The position numbers and the translations under genes were made by a program. The notes beneath the pieces are model-generated. The model saw nothing but the letters and a program-made list of their open reading frames with translations, ran no database searches and was not told the origin of the DNA. From NCBI RefSeq assembly GCF_020509005.1, contig NC_063016.1:2604001-2668000 (forward strand): a stretch of 64,000 nt of DNA, written 5' to 3'. Positions within the stretch are counted from its first letter, which is position 1; each line of letters opens with the position of its first letter. Source of the DNA: Fulvia fulva (lineage: Eukaryota; Ascomycota; Dothideomycetes; Mycosphaerellales; Mycosphaerellaceae). Of this stretch, positions 34,262-45,606 are shown piece after piece.

Positions 34262-35735
34262 GTAGGGGTAGCTAGTATTCGTATATTCTAGAGCCTTCCT
34301 CTATAATAGGTACCTCTAGAGGCCGATATATTCGCTTCGTAGTTAGGTTACTATACTACTCTATACCCTCGTAAGGCGGTAGTAGATAAGCTTTAGGGGG
34401 TACTTACGCGTAGAGGGAGGGTACGACTAGAGCTATAGCTATAGTAGCGGCCCGAAGCGTAATAGACCCCTAGAATAAAGTTCTAGGTATAGGCCCTAGC
34501 TAGTAGTATACCCGTAATAGGAGCGAGATAGAGATATAAGAATCGGAAAGCTACGGTAGACGCGGTCCGCGGATATATATAGGGGATCTAGAACGAGCGC
34601 TAGGAAGAAGGCAAAAGGTACCTAAACGGGCGACTACTACGGCGACGAACGTATCGAAAGGAGGACGAGGTAGTAGTAAAGATAGGACCTATTAGCCGAA
34701 ATCGAGTAATACTCTTTCGAGCCCTTACCCGCCCGTAGACTATAGTCGCGATACTACTCCGCTTAGAATATATCGGCTTTAAGGACTACCTATATCGCCG
34801 TAAGGTACTAGGTATTAATAGTAATCTATATAAGTACGGACGCGTCTAAACGCTAAAATATATCGTACTATTCTACCCGCGCCTCGTAGAAGCCCGGTAG
34901 GTAATACGCCTCGAAACCGGGGTAACGAACTTCTAGTATATAATAAATATAGCGAACGGGATACGAGCGGCGGCGAGGATAGTAATACGGACTAGCCTAC
35001 TCTAATAGTTCTAAATAGCGGATAAGATAGTAGTAAGGGCGGGAGAGGTAGCCTAGGAAGAAGAACTCTAGGAAGTCTACGAGGGCGTCCGGCCTACTAA
35101 TTTAGTAGGGCGCCGACAATAGTACTAACGACCCCGTAAGAGAGTAGACTATAGCCCGCGGTAACCCCGACCGCGATAGTAGCTATAAAGGGAGGACTAA
35201 CCTAGAGCGACTAACGAGTTAGCGGTTTAGCGACTTAAGCTCTACCTAACGGGCGACCGGCTAACGGTAGGTAAGTCGGTTAGCTACTAATACTTTCTCT
35301 TAGGCACTAGGTAGATTAGTACTCTAGGGCGGCTAATCGCTTAAGAGCTTACCGCTTCTAGTATAACGGATAGACCGATAAGTAATAGAGAGAACTTACT
35401 AACCCCCGAAGAGGGTTTTACTCGGTACGACGGTTTTCCCCTCTCCCTTACTTAATAGCCCCTAGCCTTATAGACTATTTAGGAGCTAGATAGGTATTAT
35501 AAAGTTACTATTATTATTATATCTTATAATATTTAAGATCTCGGAAATAGCCTGATTAGAATAAGAAGTAGTATCGAATAGGCGCTTAATCTTAGATTAC
35601 TACTATTTAGATAGCTTACGATAGCCTATAGCGTAAATAATACCTAGAATTAGTAATAATAACGTTATAGTAACGACACGACGATATAACAATAAAACAC
35701 GATACTAAGTACTAGATTCCTATATTCTATAGCGT
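34262..35735 (+). mobile_element. RIP-mutated LINE (Tad-like) C-terminal remnant and unassigned repeat DNA
   Basis: At about 34755-34910 one plus frame reads RLEYIGFKDYLYRRKV, then NLYKYGRV, then KYIVLFYPRLVEAR. This corresponds to the C-terminal Cx1-3C...H...C motif after the RT of Tad-like LINEs (compare AYLHQRRVPGYN and CPCG..HMLLVCP in the LINE at 47061), with Cys and His now Tyr. The rest of the segment is RIP-mutated without recognisable motifs. RIP composition stops sharply near 35735. Confidence 0.55.
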
Positions 35736-38024
35736 ATCTACTTTAGGGAGCGTAGGACGGGCTTACTTCCGGAAGGGTCTTCCGCTATGGCGCGCAATAT
35801 TGCATAGCGCAGTATCGGCATTCCGGGCGATCGGTAGCGACTGTACCTCAACACCATTCCATGGGTAGTTCTAGCAGCGAAGATCGTCTGCATCATGCAT
35901 GCGGCTCGGCGAGGTCCGTCAGTGCAACGCAGCACACGGTATCAGGTTTCTGGCAGGAACCTCAGGTACATGTACATTGATATCCTGTCAGCACATCCGG
36001 GATACCGTGCAGGCCGCTCCAAAGCCGAATTGCTGGGCTTGAACAGCTGGTGTGCTGCAACGAGGTGAGGGTGTTTCCTGCCCAGTGGAGGTGTACGAAA
36101 ACTGTCCGGGAATGTGGTAGTTCTTCTCAGACCCCCTGGGTATGGCATACTTCACTTCATCTTTCGTACCCTGAAAAGAGGCATGCCAACCTCGAGGACA
36201 TTATTACCAGAATGTGCAAGTCAGCACGCGATCGATGCCTTGCAAGCCATCTGACATCCCCAGGGGTCACTGCATCAGCATGACTCACAACCAGCGACGA
36301 GCGTTTCCACAGTGACTAGCAGAAAACACTTCCACACTTTGCTATTCCGACACGCACCGAAAGCTCAACATCCGGTCTGCCCACCGCATCGGCACTATGC
36401 TTGCGCTCGCCCATGCCTGCTGTCCACCGACAAAGGCAAACTTGCATATCCAATGTCCTGGCCAAGGCAATATCGGTGCTCCGCTTCTTCGGAGTGCGCT
36501 GCGGTGATGTCCCCGCTGAGACGCCATCTTTCGCTAAGATTGGAAGAGTTGGGAAGAGCGTACGGGCGCCTTCCTGCTGTGTCACTACGAGGGCGGTGCC
36601 TCGCACGTGGAATAGAATGATCGCTCAGAGGATTTGCGCCCAGGACTCTGGTTGTCACGGCTGACAGGCAGGACCCCACCATTTAGCGTTTCGTGATGCT
36701 CTCGAACCCCAGACAACGCACAGCGAAGACTGAAGTGAGCAAGCATCCCGGGCCCTGTGCGAAGAGACCTTGTAAGTTGCAATCGTGAGTGAGCAATCAG
36801 CAAAGCACGCGAAGCTCTGAGCTGCGACGCCGGCATTGCTCGCACTGCCATTTGAGTTCAGCCATTGATGGCTCCTGTCATCCCAGCTCGCAGATTCACG
36901 AACGCCCGCCATGGTGTCATTTGCGGCAGTGCACGGAATCCGCTTAAACTTGGTTGCCTTCGCACTGGTTGTCGCGGCTCATTGTAGCCGAGCATGAGGT
37001 CTCGTCTCGCCTGCATGAAGGCTGGAGGCTAAAAAGGAATGCCCAAAAGGACGGCCCATTGATCGTCAAATTGGTGTGTGCTTCAACGCCGCTGTGTGCA
37101 CCTCTCTCCTTCCTTGTTCATTGCTAATGGCCGCGTGATCCTAGATCTGGCTCCACTATGCGACGAATCATGGCCGTGAAGGCGACCTTGGCCTGGTCGA
37201 AGCCACAGCTGTTGCCCGTCCATTGCTCGTGGGGTGTGATAAACTTACCGACCTGTGCTACTGCTGTTGCAACCACTAGGCTAACATTGGACAAGACAGG
37301 GCAGCTTCAGCAGCATAGCAAAGGACAGGGTGTGAGCGACGTGGTTGTCGCCTTGAGAACTGACTGGGTAGCAGTTACCGTCATTTGGCGTTACTATTCA
37401 GGTGTAGTAATAAAGGCAACTGCTATAGCCTATGGCAATGCTGCGTTTCGCTCAGTAGCCGGTGAACCGCGCCCAAGGATGCTGTGTCATGCAGGCACCG
37501 GATGCTAATCACAACGATTGACCGCCTGGCCAGAAGGTTAATAGCAGGTGCGAAGGTTCGGCTCGCTGGTGTGCGCATGTGAATGATGTGATGCTGCCTC
37601 GCGCTGGCCACATCAGGCCTGGTCAACGTTTATTCGTGCCTAGAAGCATTTTGAGTTTACGTTGCATGCAGGCGTGCAGAGGGTGCAGCCATGCGTCAGT
37701 GTAACTCACAGAGGCATGTCTGCCGTAACCGCTGCAGGCTATGCATAGGCTCTATACCCGCATGACTTCTGTTCCACCCACTTTGCTGGGGTGGAATGCT
37801 GGCAGTATTGTTCGCCGAGCTAAATACGGCCACTTACCTCCAAGCTTCCAATTTCATGAAAAATTGGGCTTCGTCAATCTCCCTGCTGTGCTCTTTTGTT
37901 ATCTCTTGAGGCTCTCTTCCCACATCGCCGCACCAACTATTCTGCTGCTACATCGACGAATTGCAAACGATCTCTGTCGCGCCGCACACAAAGTCTACAC
38001 AGGCAGCCTGATCACACACTTCCG
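35736..38024. other. Gene-poor unmutated stretch
   Basis: CpA and TpG are back at normal levels. Several overlapping open frames of 60-116 codons occur on both strands (densest at 36310-36910), but none has a domain, a convincing start context or a mutually exclusive frame. I see no gene, RNA or repeat that can be supported. Confidence 0.6.
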
Positions 38025-38590
38025 ATGGTTCCTCCTCGGCCAGCCTTGGCTCAAAGCGAGTCCAAAGCCCGGTTCTTCGAAAGACTAGGCCTCGACGAAG
38101 GAAATGAATTCCATCGCAGAGTGTATGCGATGATGAAGGTACTTGCCCAATGCAATCTCGAACTCTCCCAACCCAAACTCACAAGTCCCAGGAAGAAGCA
38201 GTCGAAGGCCGACGACGGATGACCGAAAGCCAGGATGTCCTCGTGCCTTCGTTACGGGGAAACGCAAGCGTCGAGCCTCCATACAGCAACGCGCAAATCA
38301 GCGAGACCGTAACGCATCGAGAGATCCTGCGGATATATCGACTTGCACGACCGGAAACCAGAGTCGTGTACGACCTTGGGCGCGACACCGATCGAGTCGA
38401 AGAGGAGAACTGGGTCATTCGCTGGATGCTCTGGCACGTCTTTCGATACCGAGACAGTCGCAATCGAAACCGTCGAGTCATCTCGCCCAGTCCGGAACGA
38501 AGTTCAGGTTCCCATAGTGGTCACCGACCCATGACATCCTCCAGTGACGGACACCATCCATCATCTTCGCACTGTAGGTTGATGCACTGA
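38025..38590 (+). CDS. Hypothetical two-exon protein, about 170 aa
   Basis: The model is an ATG at 38025 (MVPPRPALAQSESKARFF), exon 1 to 38138, an intron 38139-38191 (GTACTT...CCCAG, 53 bp), and exon 2 from 38192 to a TGA at 38588-38590. The splice keeps frame and joins two stretches that both look protein-like: RVYAMMK to EEAVEGRRRM. The product is charged, with an Arg/Glu-rich centre (HREILRIYRLARPETRVVYD, then WVIRWMLWHVFRYRDSR) and a Ser/His-rich tail. No family recognised. The exon-joining coherence is the only support; it could be chance. Confidence 0.4.
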
Positions 38591-39947
38591 TGCGGAGTCT
38601 GCCGGCTAGCTTCTAACATTCCATGCAGATTCATCGAGCGGTCGACCCGGAGCTAACGCCAACCGACAGAGCTATTACTGGGATCCTGTGCGCAACGCTT
38701 GGGCCCTTTCATCAGGAAGATAACCAGCCAGTACGCTTCCATTTAGTTGTCGACCCGCGAGTCGAGGTCTCCGATCGACACTCATGCACGATCACTGCCG
38801 CAGGCACGGCGAGTCTTGCAGATCCGCTTGGTAGTTCAGGAAGCCCTGACTCTTGGACGCACCGGCTCCTGTCGATTGGCGCCACTCACCGATCCTGCCG
38901 CTCGATGGATTGATTGAGGTGAAGTGTCCATCCTGCGGCCACTGGAATGGCGCCCGAAGCACCACGGCGAGAAGGGCGACAACGGCAACAACCATGGCAC
39001 GCATGCACCCTGGAGGTGTCAATAATCAGGCGGTCAAGCTCATGGTCGAGCTTCTGAAAAGCTTACGAGCTATTGTCAAGGGAGCCTCAGCTTGTGTTGT
39101 TGTGCAGGCAAGAGTTGGCAACAAGCAGGGGAGGTGCTTTGAAGTTCATTTTGTGGGGTAATACAGCTCGCGCACTAATAGCGGACGCCGGGCCCGACAC
39201 ACCTCCGCGAGGCAGGACACGCAGGACGAGTGCCTGCAACAATTATTCCATTTAATGTATCAATGCGCTGATAGCGTACACAGCAAGGTGTTGGTGGCGT
39301 TGTAAATGGCCTGTACTGCGTTTGACTGGTATAACAATCATCTCCTCAGGCATCATCCCGGCTCGAAGCTCACATCATTTCACCCTTTTCCGGAAATGTG
39401 GCCCACAAGCAGTTCATCGTCACATGAGCAGTTCCTCTACATGTATATGTAAAATGTGCTGTTGGCGGTTGTGAACCTCTTGTGAACCTCTAAGAGTAAG
39501 CGCAGCGGTGTAAAGCTCTACAGACTAGTCCTTTCGGCAGGCATGAGATACACGCTACACGTACGCTTGTTGTACGTACAATTACCCGAAGTCTACGAAC
39601 AGTACGTATGTAATGTTGACTACGAGTTCGCCAACAGGCACAGCTCGGTAGGTCACGTGCCATCAAAACTTCAAAGTCAACTAATCCTAGAGCGCCAAGA
39701 AATTCTTAGGGCTAGTAATAGAGCTTCACTCCGTCGCTGCGCTTAATGAAGCGCTAAACAGTCACCACACGATCGATTTGAACAGATTCGAGCTGAGATC
39801 TTGGTTTGCCTGCAGCCTTGACGCGGCTCAACATCAACGGGAAGGCAGCAGGCCTCCTGCGTTTAGCGCGGATAGAGTCTCCGGAGGAACCGCAATATAA
39901 ACGTGCATGACAGGAACAATCGACTGTGTCCATTTCATCTAGAAACA
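38591..39947. other. Intergenic region without supported gene
   Basis: Open frames at 38623-38913 and 38853-39161 overlap in different frames and show no domain; one contains a lone CPSCG. The part next to 39948 is the probable 3' UTR of the DUF1992 gene. Nothing else is supported. Confidence 0.5.
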
Positions 39948-41720
39948 TCATGACCTTGGCCCAAACAAGTCTCGCCAGAATTGCTTGAAGCCATACTGCG
40001 GTTTTCTCTCATCGTAAACATGGCTTGCCTTATCCACCGAGAACTTCTCAAGCACTGATCCAGGCTTGTGACCTACTACTTCAACACCCTTCACCTTGGG
40101 TGCTAAGGCTCGCTCGCGAATAGCTGCAGCCACCTGCGGAGCGACGTCCGCGAAGCAGGTCTGTAGCTCTCGCTCTAGCGCAAAGTAAGGCTTCTTTGCG
40201 AGATTTGGCGCCATCAGGTTGTAGGAGCGGGTGAGGTCATTCAACTGCTTGATCGCAAGAGTCTGATATGACTTTTCGGTCTCCTCCCACTGTGCATCGC
40301 GGAATGGCGCCACAATTACGCGCCGGGGCAACTCAGGTGGAGGTTGTTGCGTAAGCAGCTGCTGCTCAGAGGATACTTTCACCTGCTGCTCGACTGGCTT
40401 CAGTGTCCCGTCATCGTTGAAGGTCTGCTCCATAATTTTGATCTCTTCATGCATGGTAGTAGCATCGTCGGCGGGCGCGGTGTTAAGAGTTCCGGCGATA
40501 GTGATCTGAGGCATGTGGCTTTGTCCATCAATGGCATTCAGCTTTCCAACCTGCTGCTTGGAAGGATTGTGCATGCTTTCCGCAAACGCATATTGCTCCG
40601 CGAGACGCATCTGACTCTCCAGGCTTCCGCCTTTGCTTGCGATGACCCGGGATACATGTCTTTTCCAATCTGACCGCAGTCGTCGTCGAAACGCATTACA
40701 AGTCGAGATGACTTCTTGCTGCTTCTCTATCCATGGAGGAGTGATCTCTGAGCATTAATGAATTAGTAACATAACTATGTAGTACAAAGTTAAAGCTGTA
40801 TATTTACCTTGCTTCTTGATGATCTTGTTCATGAAGTACTCGGTGATATTGATGAAAGGGCTGTCAGCATTGTAATCTCGTTCCATTGGCTTGCCTTGAT
40901 TAGGCAGATTCTTGAACTGGCCACGAGCAATGGCATCTTCAATCCTCTGGTTGGCAAGAGAGTTGAGTCCCTGAACGGAAACAGGTACATGGTGAGCGCC
41001 AGGCTGAAAACGCTGTTTCATCTCTTTCCGAAACTTATCACGCTCCTCTTCGCTGAGACCTTCCTGTTCGTTCGCGTACGAATAGACAGACGACCTGTCT
41101 CGAGCATTGACGAGACGAACACCTGCGCCAGCCTTACTCCTAGAACGACCAGTGTCTACCTTTGCAGGTGGTCCACGTAGAGTCGGTACCTTGGCAGGAG
41201 ACCGTATACGCTTGTGGGAGTCGTCCAGCATGCGCAATGAGGCGTCTCCAACGCTCTCGCTCCCAGTCCAGTGCTTTGCTGCAGCGATGTCCCGCGTACC
41301 TCTGCCAGCGCTTGCAGGGATATTGGCCTGAGCAAACGCGCTCGCATTATCGCTTCTGAAGGTCGAGTCTGCAATTTTCTTCTCAAGCTCTCGCTTCAGA
41401 TCCTCACTGAAACCCGCCTCTTCCACAGCCTTGCGCGCACTGACGCCACCGGTCTCGAGACTGTCATCGCTCATCTCTTGCAGACGCCTCGACATTGCAC
41501 CTGGCACAGGCTTAACCGCCGGTCGTTGAGGCCCATCCTCTTCCTTGCCACCCGGACGCGAAGGCGGCGATGAATCTGAGGCACGGCGTTGGGATTGAGG
41601 CCGCAAGCTTGATGCTGGGGGCCCAGCCCGCTGACGGCGAGCGCAGAGTGACCAGGCTGATCGATGGATGATGCTGGGCATACAGTTCGTGACAAGTTCC
41701 TGGTTGCGGCCGCGATGCAT
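39948..41720 (-). CDS. DUF1992 / DNAJC28-like protein, probably mitochondrial
   Basis: Two exons: 41720-40808 and 40747-39948, with a 60-bp intron 40748-40807 (GTAAAT...CTCAG). About 570 aa. Across the splice it reads the conserved DUF1992 (DnaJ subfamily C member 28) segment: NSLANQRIEDAIARGQF, LPNQGKP, then EYFMNKIIKKQ, EITPPWIEKQQEVIS and a basic LRSDWKRH stretch. There is no J domain, as is usual for fungal members. The ATG at 41681 (MPSIIHRSAWSLCARRQRAG) starts an Arg/Ser-rich mitochondrial-type presequence and is a good alternative to 41720. The cellular role of the family is poorly defined. The N-terminal 240 residues are low-complexity and charged. It is the last of three minus-strand genes in a row. 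Confidence 0.85.
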
Positions 41721-42277
41721 CGCAAGCTGCAATGCTCAACGAGACGCATGGGCCAGCCATCGCTTACGTCATAGAAGACCGACATCAAATCTGCGCCTTC
41801 ACCTCTAGTTCTACCTTCGCCATCTTCCTTCACCCTACCGCCGCACACACTGCGGCATGCGTGAACGCGGTCGCTGCTCTATTACGTTACGACCGCCTGA
41901 GCAACACAGTCATGGTGCCGAACAAGCTTCTTGCTCCCCTGGATAGAGACACGACGCCACGAACTCTATCGCAGGACCTTAATGCGGTTACCAGTCTGGA
42001 GGATCACCATAAGTTGATGCGTTTTGCAACTTGCAGCGATCCTGCCGGTGGAGATCGATAGCCATCATGGTGGTCTTACTCGGCCGTCTATATGAGCGCC
42101 CAATAAGCTCGACATGTCAATCTGAGGGGCATGACTAGAGAATTATCTGAGCACGTGCTGAGGCGCGTATGCAACCTAGAAACTGTACCGGGTCCGTCCT
42201 GCAGAATATCTCACAGGTCTCCCGCTTGTCGCTGGAGTCAACTTCGACACTACGGCCGAGTGCCATCCATCAGGTGA
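41721..42277. other. Intergenic: upstream region of the DUF1992 gene
   Basis: 557 bp between the DUF1992 start and the stop of the next minus-strand gene. A CACGTG palindrome lies near 42152. No coding sequence supported. Confidence 0.5.
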
Positions 42278-43588
42278 TCACACAAGATTCACGTACGCCT
42301 TGTCCTTGACCGGCAAGCCGCAGAATCTACGGCTTTCGTCCTCACTGATCTCTTTGTAGACGACCTCTTGACCTGCGTCCTCGCCAGTCAGATCCGCAAA
42401 GTACTTCCGCTTCTTGGCAGGTCTGGACTCTTGCTCAGCCGGAAGTGCTCGCGATAGCTGGGATGGTTGCGCTTGCTGCGTCGGGACAGTCGCTGCTCTG
42501 CTGACTGCCCCCGCCCGCGTTCCCGCTGCTGGCCGGTTGCCATTATATGCACTTGCAGCACTTGTTGCGCTTCGAGCATTATCAGCCATAGCCTGTACAG
42601 GAGCTACGCGTGCTCGCATGGCTGCGAACGGGCGGCCACTTCTGTCAGTCACGACCCTTTCTCCCGGCCGTCGGCACGGTCGCGTTCCATGTGCCAAGAC
42701 AATGGATGATGTACTGGCTGGTGTAGCTCGCGGCGCGCTGTGCTCAGTTCTTGGGCTACTGATGGAAGTCGTGCCTGAAGGTCTGGCTATGCCTCGAGTG
42801 TCCGCTGTTGTGGAAGGAGGCCCCAGCACATTCGTGCGCTTTTTACGACCCTGCCCACCCCAAAGCTTTCGCGAAGGCTGCGGCGGTTGCGCATCCTGCG
42901 CCGCGTGACCAGCTACTGTGACTTTCGCTGCCGATGCGACATGCGGCTGCGTCGGGCGACTGTTGGTCGTTGTGTATGCAATTCTGGGCATGCCTTTACC
43001 GTGTCCTCCGAGTGAGCGTGGGTCTCGTAGAGCAGGCTGGAAATGATGATCACCGTGGTCGAGGTCCTCTTCATCACGACGCTTGCCAGTGGTGACGGTG
43101 GTAGGTCTATCTCCCTGCAACGGCCGTGCTGATTGTGCGTGCTGTGTTGAGAGGCTCCCACTGGTCTTCTGACTGAGAGATCTGCCGCCATCGTAGAAGT
43201 GTGCTGGAAGTCTTGTCTTGCTTACAGGCAATGTTGGTGGAGGTGCTTGCTGCACAACCACGTCTTTGTTCGATCGCAACGACTGTTCTCTCGCCTGCAC
43301 GCTACCATCAAACACAGTCTGCTTGTCTGGTAATTTCTCATCCTCTCTCTCATCGTCTTCTTCATCCGAGCCTCCGCAGAGATCTATCACCTGAACTCGA
43401 GATTGTCGGGTGACCGGAGGGGGAGAGGGCCTATCTCCCTCGTCCTCCTCGCCGGGTGTCATGAGAAAGTGTATCCGCTCGTAATCGCTGACTTCTCGGC
43501 CACGGGCGAGATCCAGGTACCGCCCTGCTGCTCGTCGTGAAGCAGTCTCGCGGTTGCTCGTGCCGCTTGTCAATGTGTTTCGAGCCAT
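42278..43588 (-). CDS. Disordered basic protein with SUMO-interaction-like motif, 436 aa
   Basis: Single exon from ATG 43588 (MARNTLTSGTSNRETASRRA); the frame is open further upstream but without ATG. Composition is Arg/Ser/Thr/Pro/Ala-rich and almost certainly disordered. Near residue 65 it has VQVIDLCGGSDEEDDERED, the hydrophobic-core-plus-acidic layout of a SUMO-interacting motif. Near the C-terminus, PAKKRKYFADLTGEDAG combines a basic nuclear-localisation-like cluster with a second weaker core. The last 40 residues (KEISEDESRRFCGLPVKDKAYVNL) look the most ordered. No named family recognised. A nuclear SUMO-pathway or chromatin adaptor is an inference only. It lies 212 bp downstream of the acetyltransferase gene on the same strand. 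Confidence 0.7.
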   Translation of the reverse strand: MARNTLTSGTSNRETASRRAAGRYLDLARGREVSDYERIHFLMTPGEEDEGDRPSPPPVTRQSRVQVIDLCGGSDEEDDEREDEKLPDKQTVFDGSVQAREQSLRSNKDVVVQQAPPPTLPVSKTRLPAHFYDGGRSLSQKTSGSLSTQHAQSARPLQGDRPTTVTTGKRRDEEDLDHGDHHFQPALRDPRSLGGHGKGMPRIAYTTTNSRPTQPHVASAAKVTVAGHAAQDAQPPQPSRKLWGGQGRKKRTNVLGPPSTTADTRGIARPSGTTSISSPRTEHSAPRATPASTSSIVLAHGTRPCRRPGERVVTDRSGRPFAAMRARVAPVQAMADNARSATSAASAYNGNRPAAGTRAGAVSRAATVPTQQAQPSQLSRALPAEQESRPAKKRKYFADLTGEDAGQEVVYKEISEDESRRFCGLPVKDKAYVNLV

Positions 43589-43800
43589 GTCTGCAGGATT
43601 CGTTGACAAGGCTATTGTATTGGCGTATTCGGAGAAAGAGTAGCAGTCCACGAAGGTTGAGAATGGAGAGGTCGAAGTGCAACTTATAAGAAAGCGACGC
43701 TCTTTGTCAGGTCCATTTTGTTTTTACAGGCAAGACAGTATTCACTTACCTCGACCTCCTTGAAAGTGAATGAGGTCCATACACAGATTCGCATCGCATA

Positions 43801-44850
43801 CTAAGCCAGTCGTTTCTCTGCTGATATGCCATTCTTCTCCTCCTCCGTGAACTCAAGCCCAAACACCTCTTTCATCGCATCCAGCCGCTCTTGCTCTGTC
43901 TTCAGCTGGACAGGAGTATCTCTTTGACCAGCGACAGTCTTCCTATACCCGTCGTTGAACAAGGTAACGTCACCGATGATATGTGACTCGTCCTCGCTCA
44001 GCAGGAGTTTGGTGCAGAGGATACTGTACGTAAAGAAGCTTTTTGGGTTCGTCGACGTGTACCAGGACATCATCTCATAGTCTTGTGGTAGGAACTCTGT
44101 CTCGGTGAAGCAGTAGGTTGGAATCCAGCTGTCTTTCCCAGGTTTGTCCGGCGCAAGACACTGGTCATAGCACCATAGCTTTGGTGCTTGATCTTTATTG
44201 TGGGCATATGTCTCTGGAATACTTCGCTTCTGGAGACGGATCCTCCTCGGTGGTACAGCGATAGACTCGAATCCGTCTTCGAGAGGATAGATGACAGCTG
44301 GGCCCATGGATCCCATGCCGACATCGACGACCCACCATTGGCCATCGACTTTGACAAGATTTAGCACATGATTCCAGTTGTCGTAAGTCTCGCACTGCTG
44401 CGTTCGTGTCTCTGCATCGGGACTCCACGATCTGCTCACTCGCCCAGCGCAGTTTCTGACTTCGTAGCCCAGGCTTCGGAGGACGGTGCCAAACAGGCCG
44501 TTGTTCTCCATACAATGTCCTCCGCGTCCGTACTTCCCACCACGCACCGCGAACTTGTCAAAGAGATCATCCATATTTAGCGATATCTTTCGGTGTGCAG
44601 AATAATGGAGTTCAAGGTTCTCGAAGCGGATGTTGGCCAGATGATAGCGATGGAGCGCGGCCAGAAGAGGTAAGCCATGTCCCTTCGTGCCTGCCAGCTG
44701 TGGGTCATCCAGTATGGGGGTTGCACAATGTTGCTGTGGGAGTCGAATTCGCTCGAAGTACTTTTGCAGCTGGTCCCTTCCATAATGAGGTCTAGGATGG
44801 AAGCCGAGTGGTACTTGCGCCAATTGTCCAGCAGAGGCTTGGTGGGCCAT
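43801..44850 (-). CDS. Arylamine N-acetyltransferase (NAT family)
   Basis: Single exon, 349 aa, ATG at 44850 (MAHQASAGQLAQV). The catalytic triad of the family is visible: Cys113 in RGGHCMENNGLF, His161 in NWNHVLNLV and Asp176 in WWVVDVGMGSMGP. N-terminal features LAALHRYHLANIRFENLELH are also typical. NAT enzymes move an acetyl group (in some fungi malonyl) from CoA through the Cys to arylamines and hydrazines; fungal members detoxify plant-derived and xenobiotic amines in the cytosol. Length fits eukaryotic and fungal NATs with an extended C-terminus. No signal peptide. The substrate cannot be read from sequence. Confidence 0.93.
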   Translation of the reverse strand: MAHQASAGQLAQVPLGFHPRPHYGRDQLQKYFERIRLPQQHCATPILDDPQLAGTKGHGLPLLAALHRYHLANIRFENLELHYSAHRKISLNMDDLFDKFAVRGGKYGRGGHCMENNGLFGTVLRSLGYEVRNCAGRVSRSWSPDAETRTQQCETYDNWNHVLNLVKVDGQWWVVDVGMGSMGPAVIYPLEDGFESIAVPPRRIRLQKRSIPETYAHNKDQAPKLWCYDQCLAPDKPGKDSWIPTYCFTETEFLPQDYEMMSWYTSTNPKSFFTYSILCTKLLLSEDESHIIGDVTLFNDGYRKTVAGQRDTPVQLKTEQERLDAMKEVFGLEFTEEEKNGISAEKRLA

Positions 44851-45606
44851 TGTGGTGGGGCAAAGAGCAGTCGGGGTTTGTCTTGCTTCGAGCTGCCTAT
44901 CAGTGTGCTTCCTAGGAGTCTATAAGTAATCGGGACGTATTTGTCGGGAGGTGAGGTCAGTCGGCTCTGTAAAAGTGGAGAGCTCCAAAAGAGCTTGCTC
45001 GGACCGTGCAAGATGCCGAGTCAGCCTGTTTGGTGTGCTAATGTCGTTATTGCAGTGCCGGGGAGTGATGCAGTGTCTGTTTTCATTATCTACGTTCAAG
45101 ATGGTCCACGTAAGCGGTCAGCCCTTCATGCTGCAGAAGCGAAGGATCATGTCGACTTGTCGGCTATGGACCTCTCTCACTCATGATCGAGCAGTGGTGG
45201 ACAAGACGAATGAGTAAGGCTTACTTGCAGCGCACGAGACTGTTCAGTGTGCATGCCAACTATGCAAGCTGTTGTTGTAGCAGCTCCGATGGCAGAAAAG
45301 CCAACAATGTGCCCTCTTCTCACCTCACATCACACGCCCAATGCTGGAGCCGCGAAGTTAGCTCCGTGTTGCTCACATTATGCGTGTTCCATTGTAGGAT
45401 GCGCTCTTTCCACAGCAAATCCTGACCGGTGGTAGTGGTAATACTGCGCCGGCTCGCAACCATGTGGGGCGTCGAGGGAGAGGCGATGGTGTATGTCACA
45501 TCATGAACGCATTTTCTAGCATGTGTGTGCTTGTGCAGTGAGGACGGTGGTTTTTGGTCATAGTGGCTCGCAGGGCAGTCGATCGCGTGTCCAGTCATGA
45601 AGTCCA
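44851..45606. other. Intergenic between NAT gene and TatD fragment
   Basis: Holds the NAT upstream region. Short open frames on both strands overlap one another and show no domains; no gene supported. Confidence 0.5.

Noticed and set aside
36310..36910. Dense overlapping open frames of 60-100 codons on both strands
   Set aside because: They occur in most frames at once, as expected for GC-rich noncoding DNA, with no domain, signal peptide or splice-consistent model.
42278..44850. The NAT and SIM-like genes as an operon-like or biosynthetic cluster
   Set aside because: Same strand and 212 bp apart, but no shared pathway can be argued and fungal genes are normally transcribed singly.
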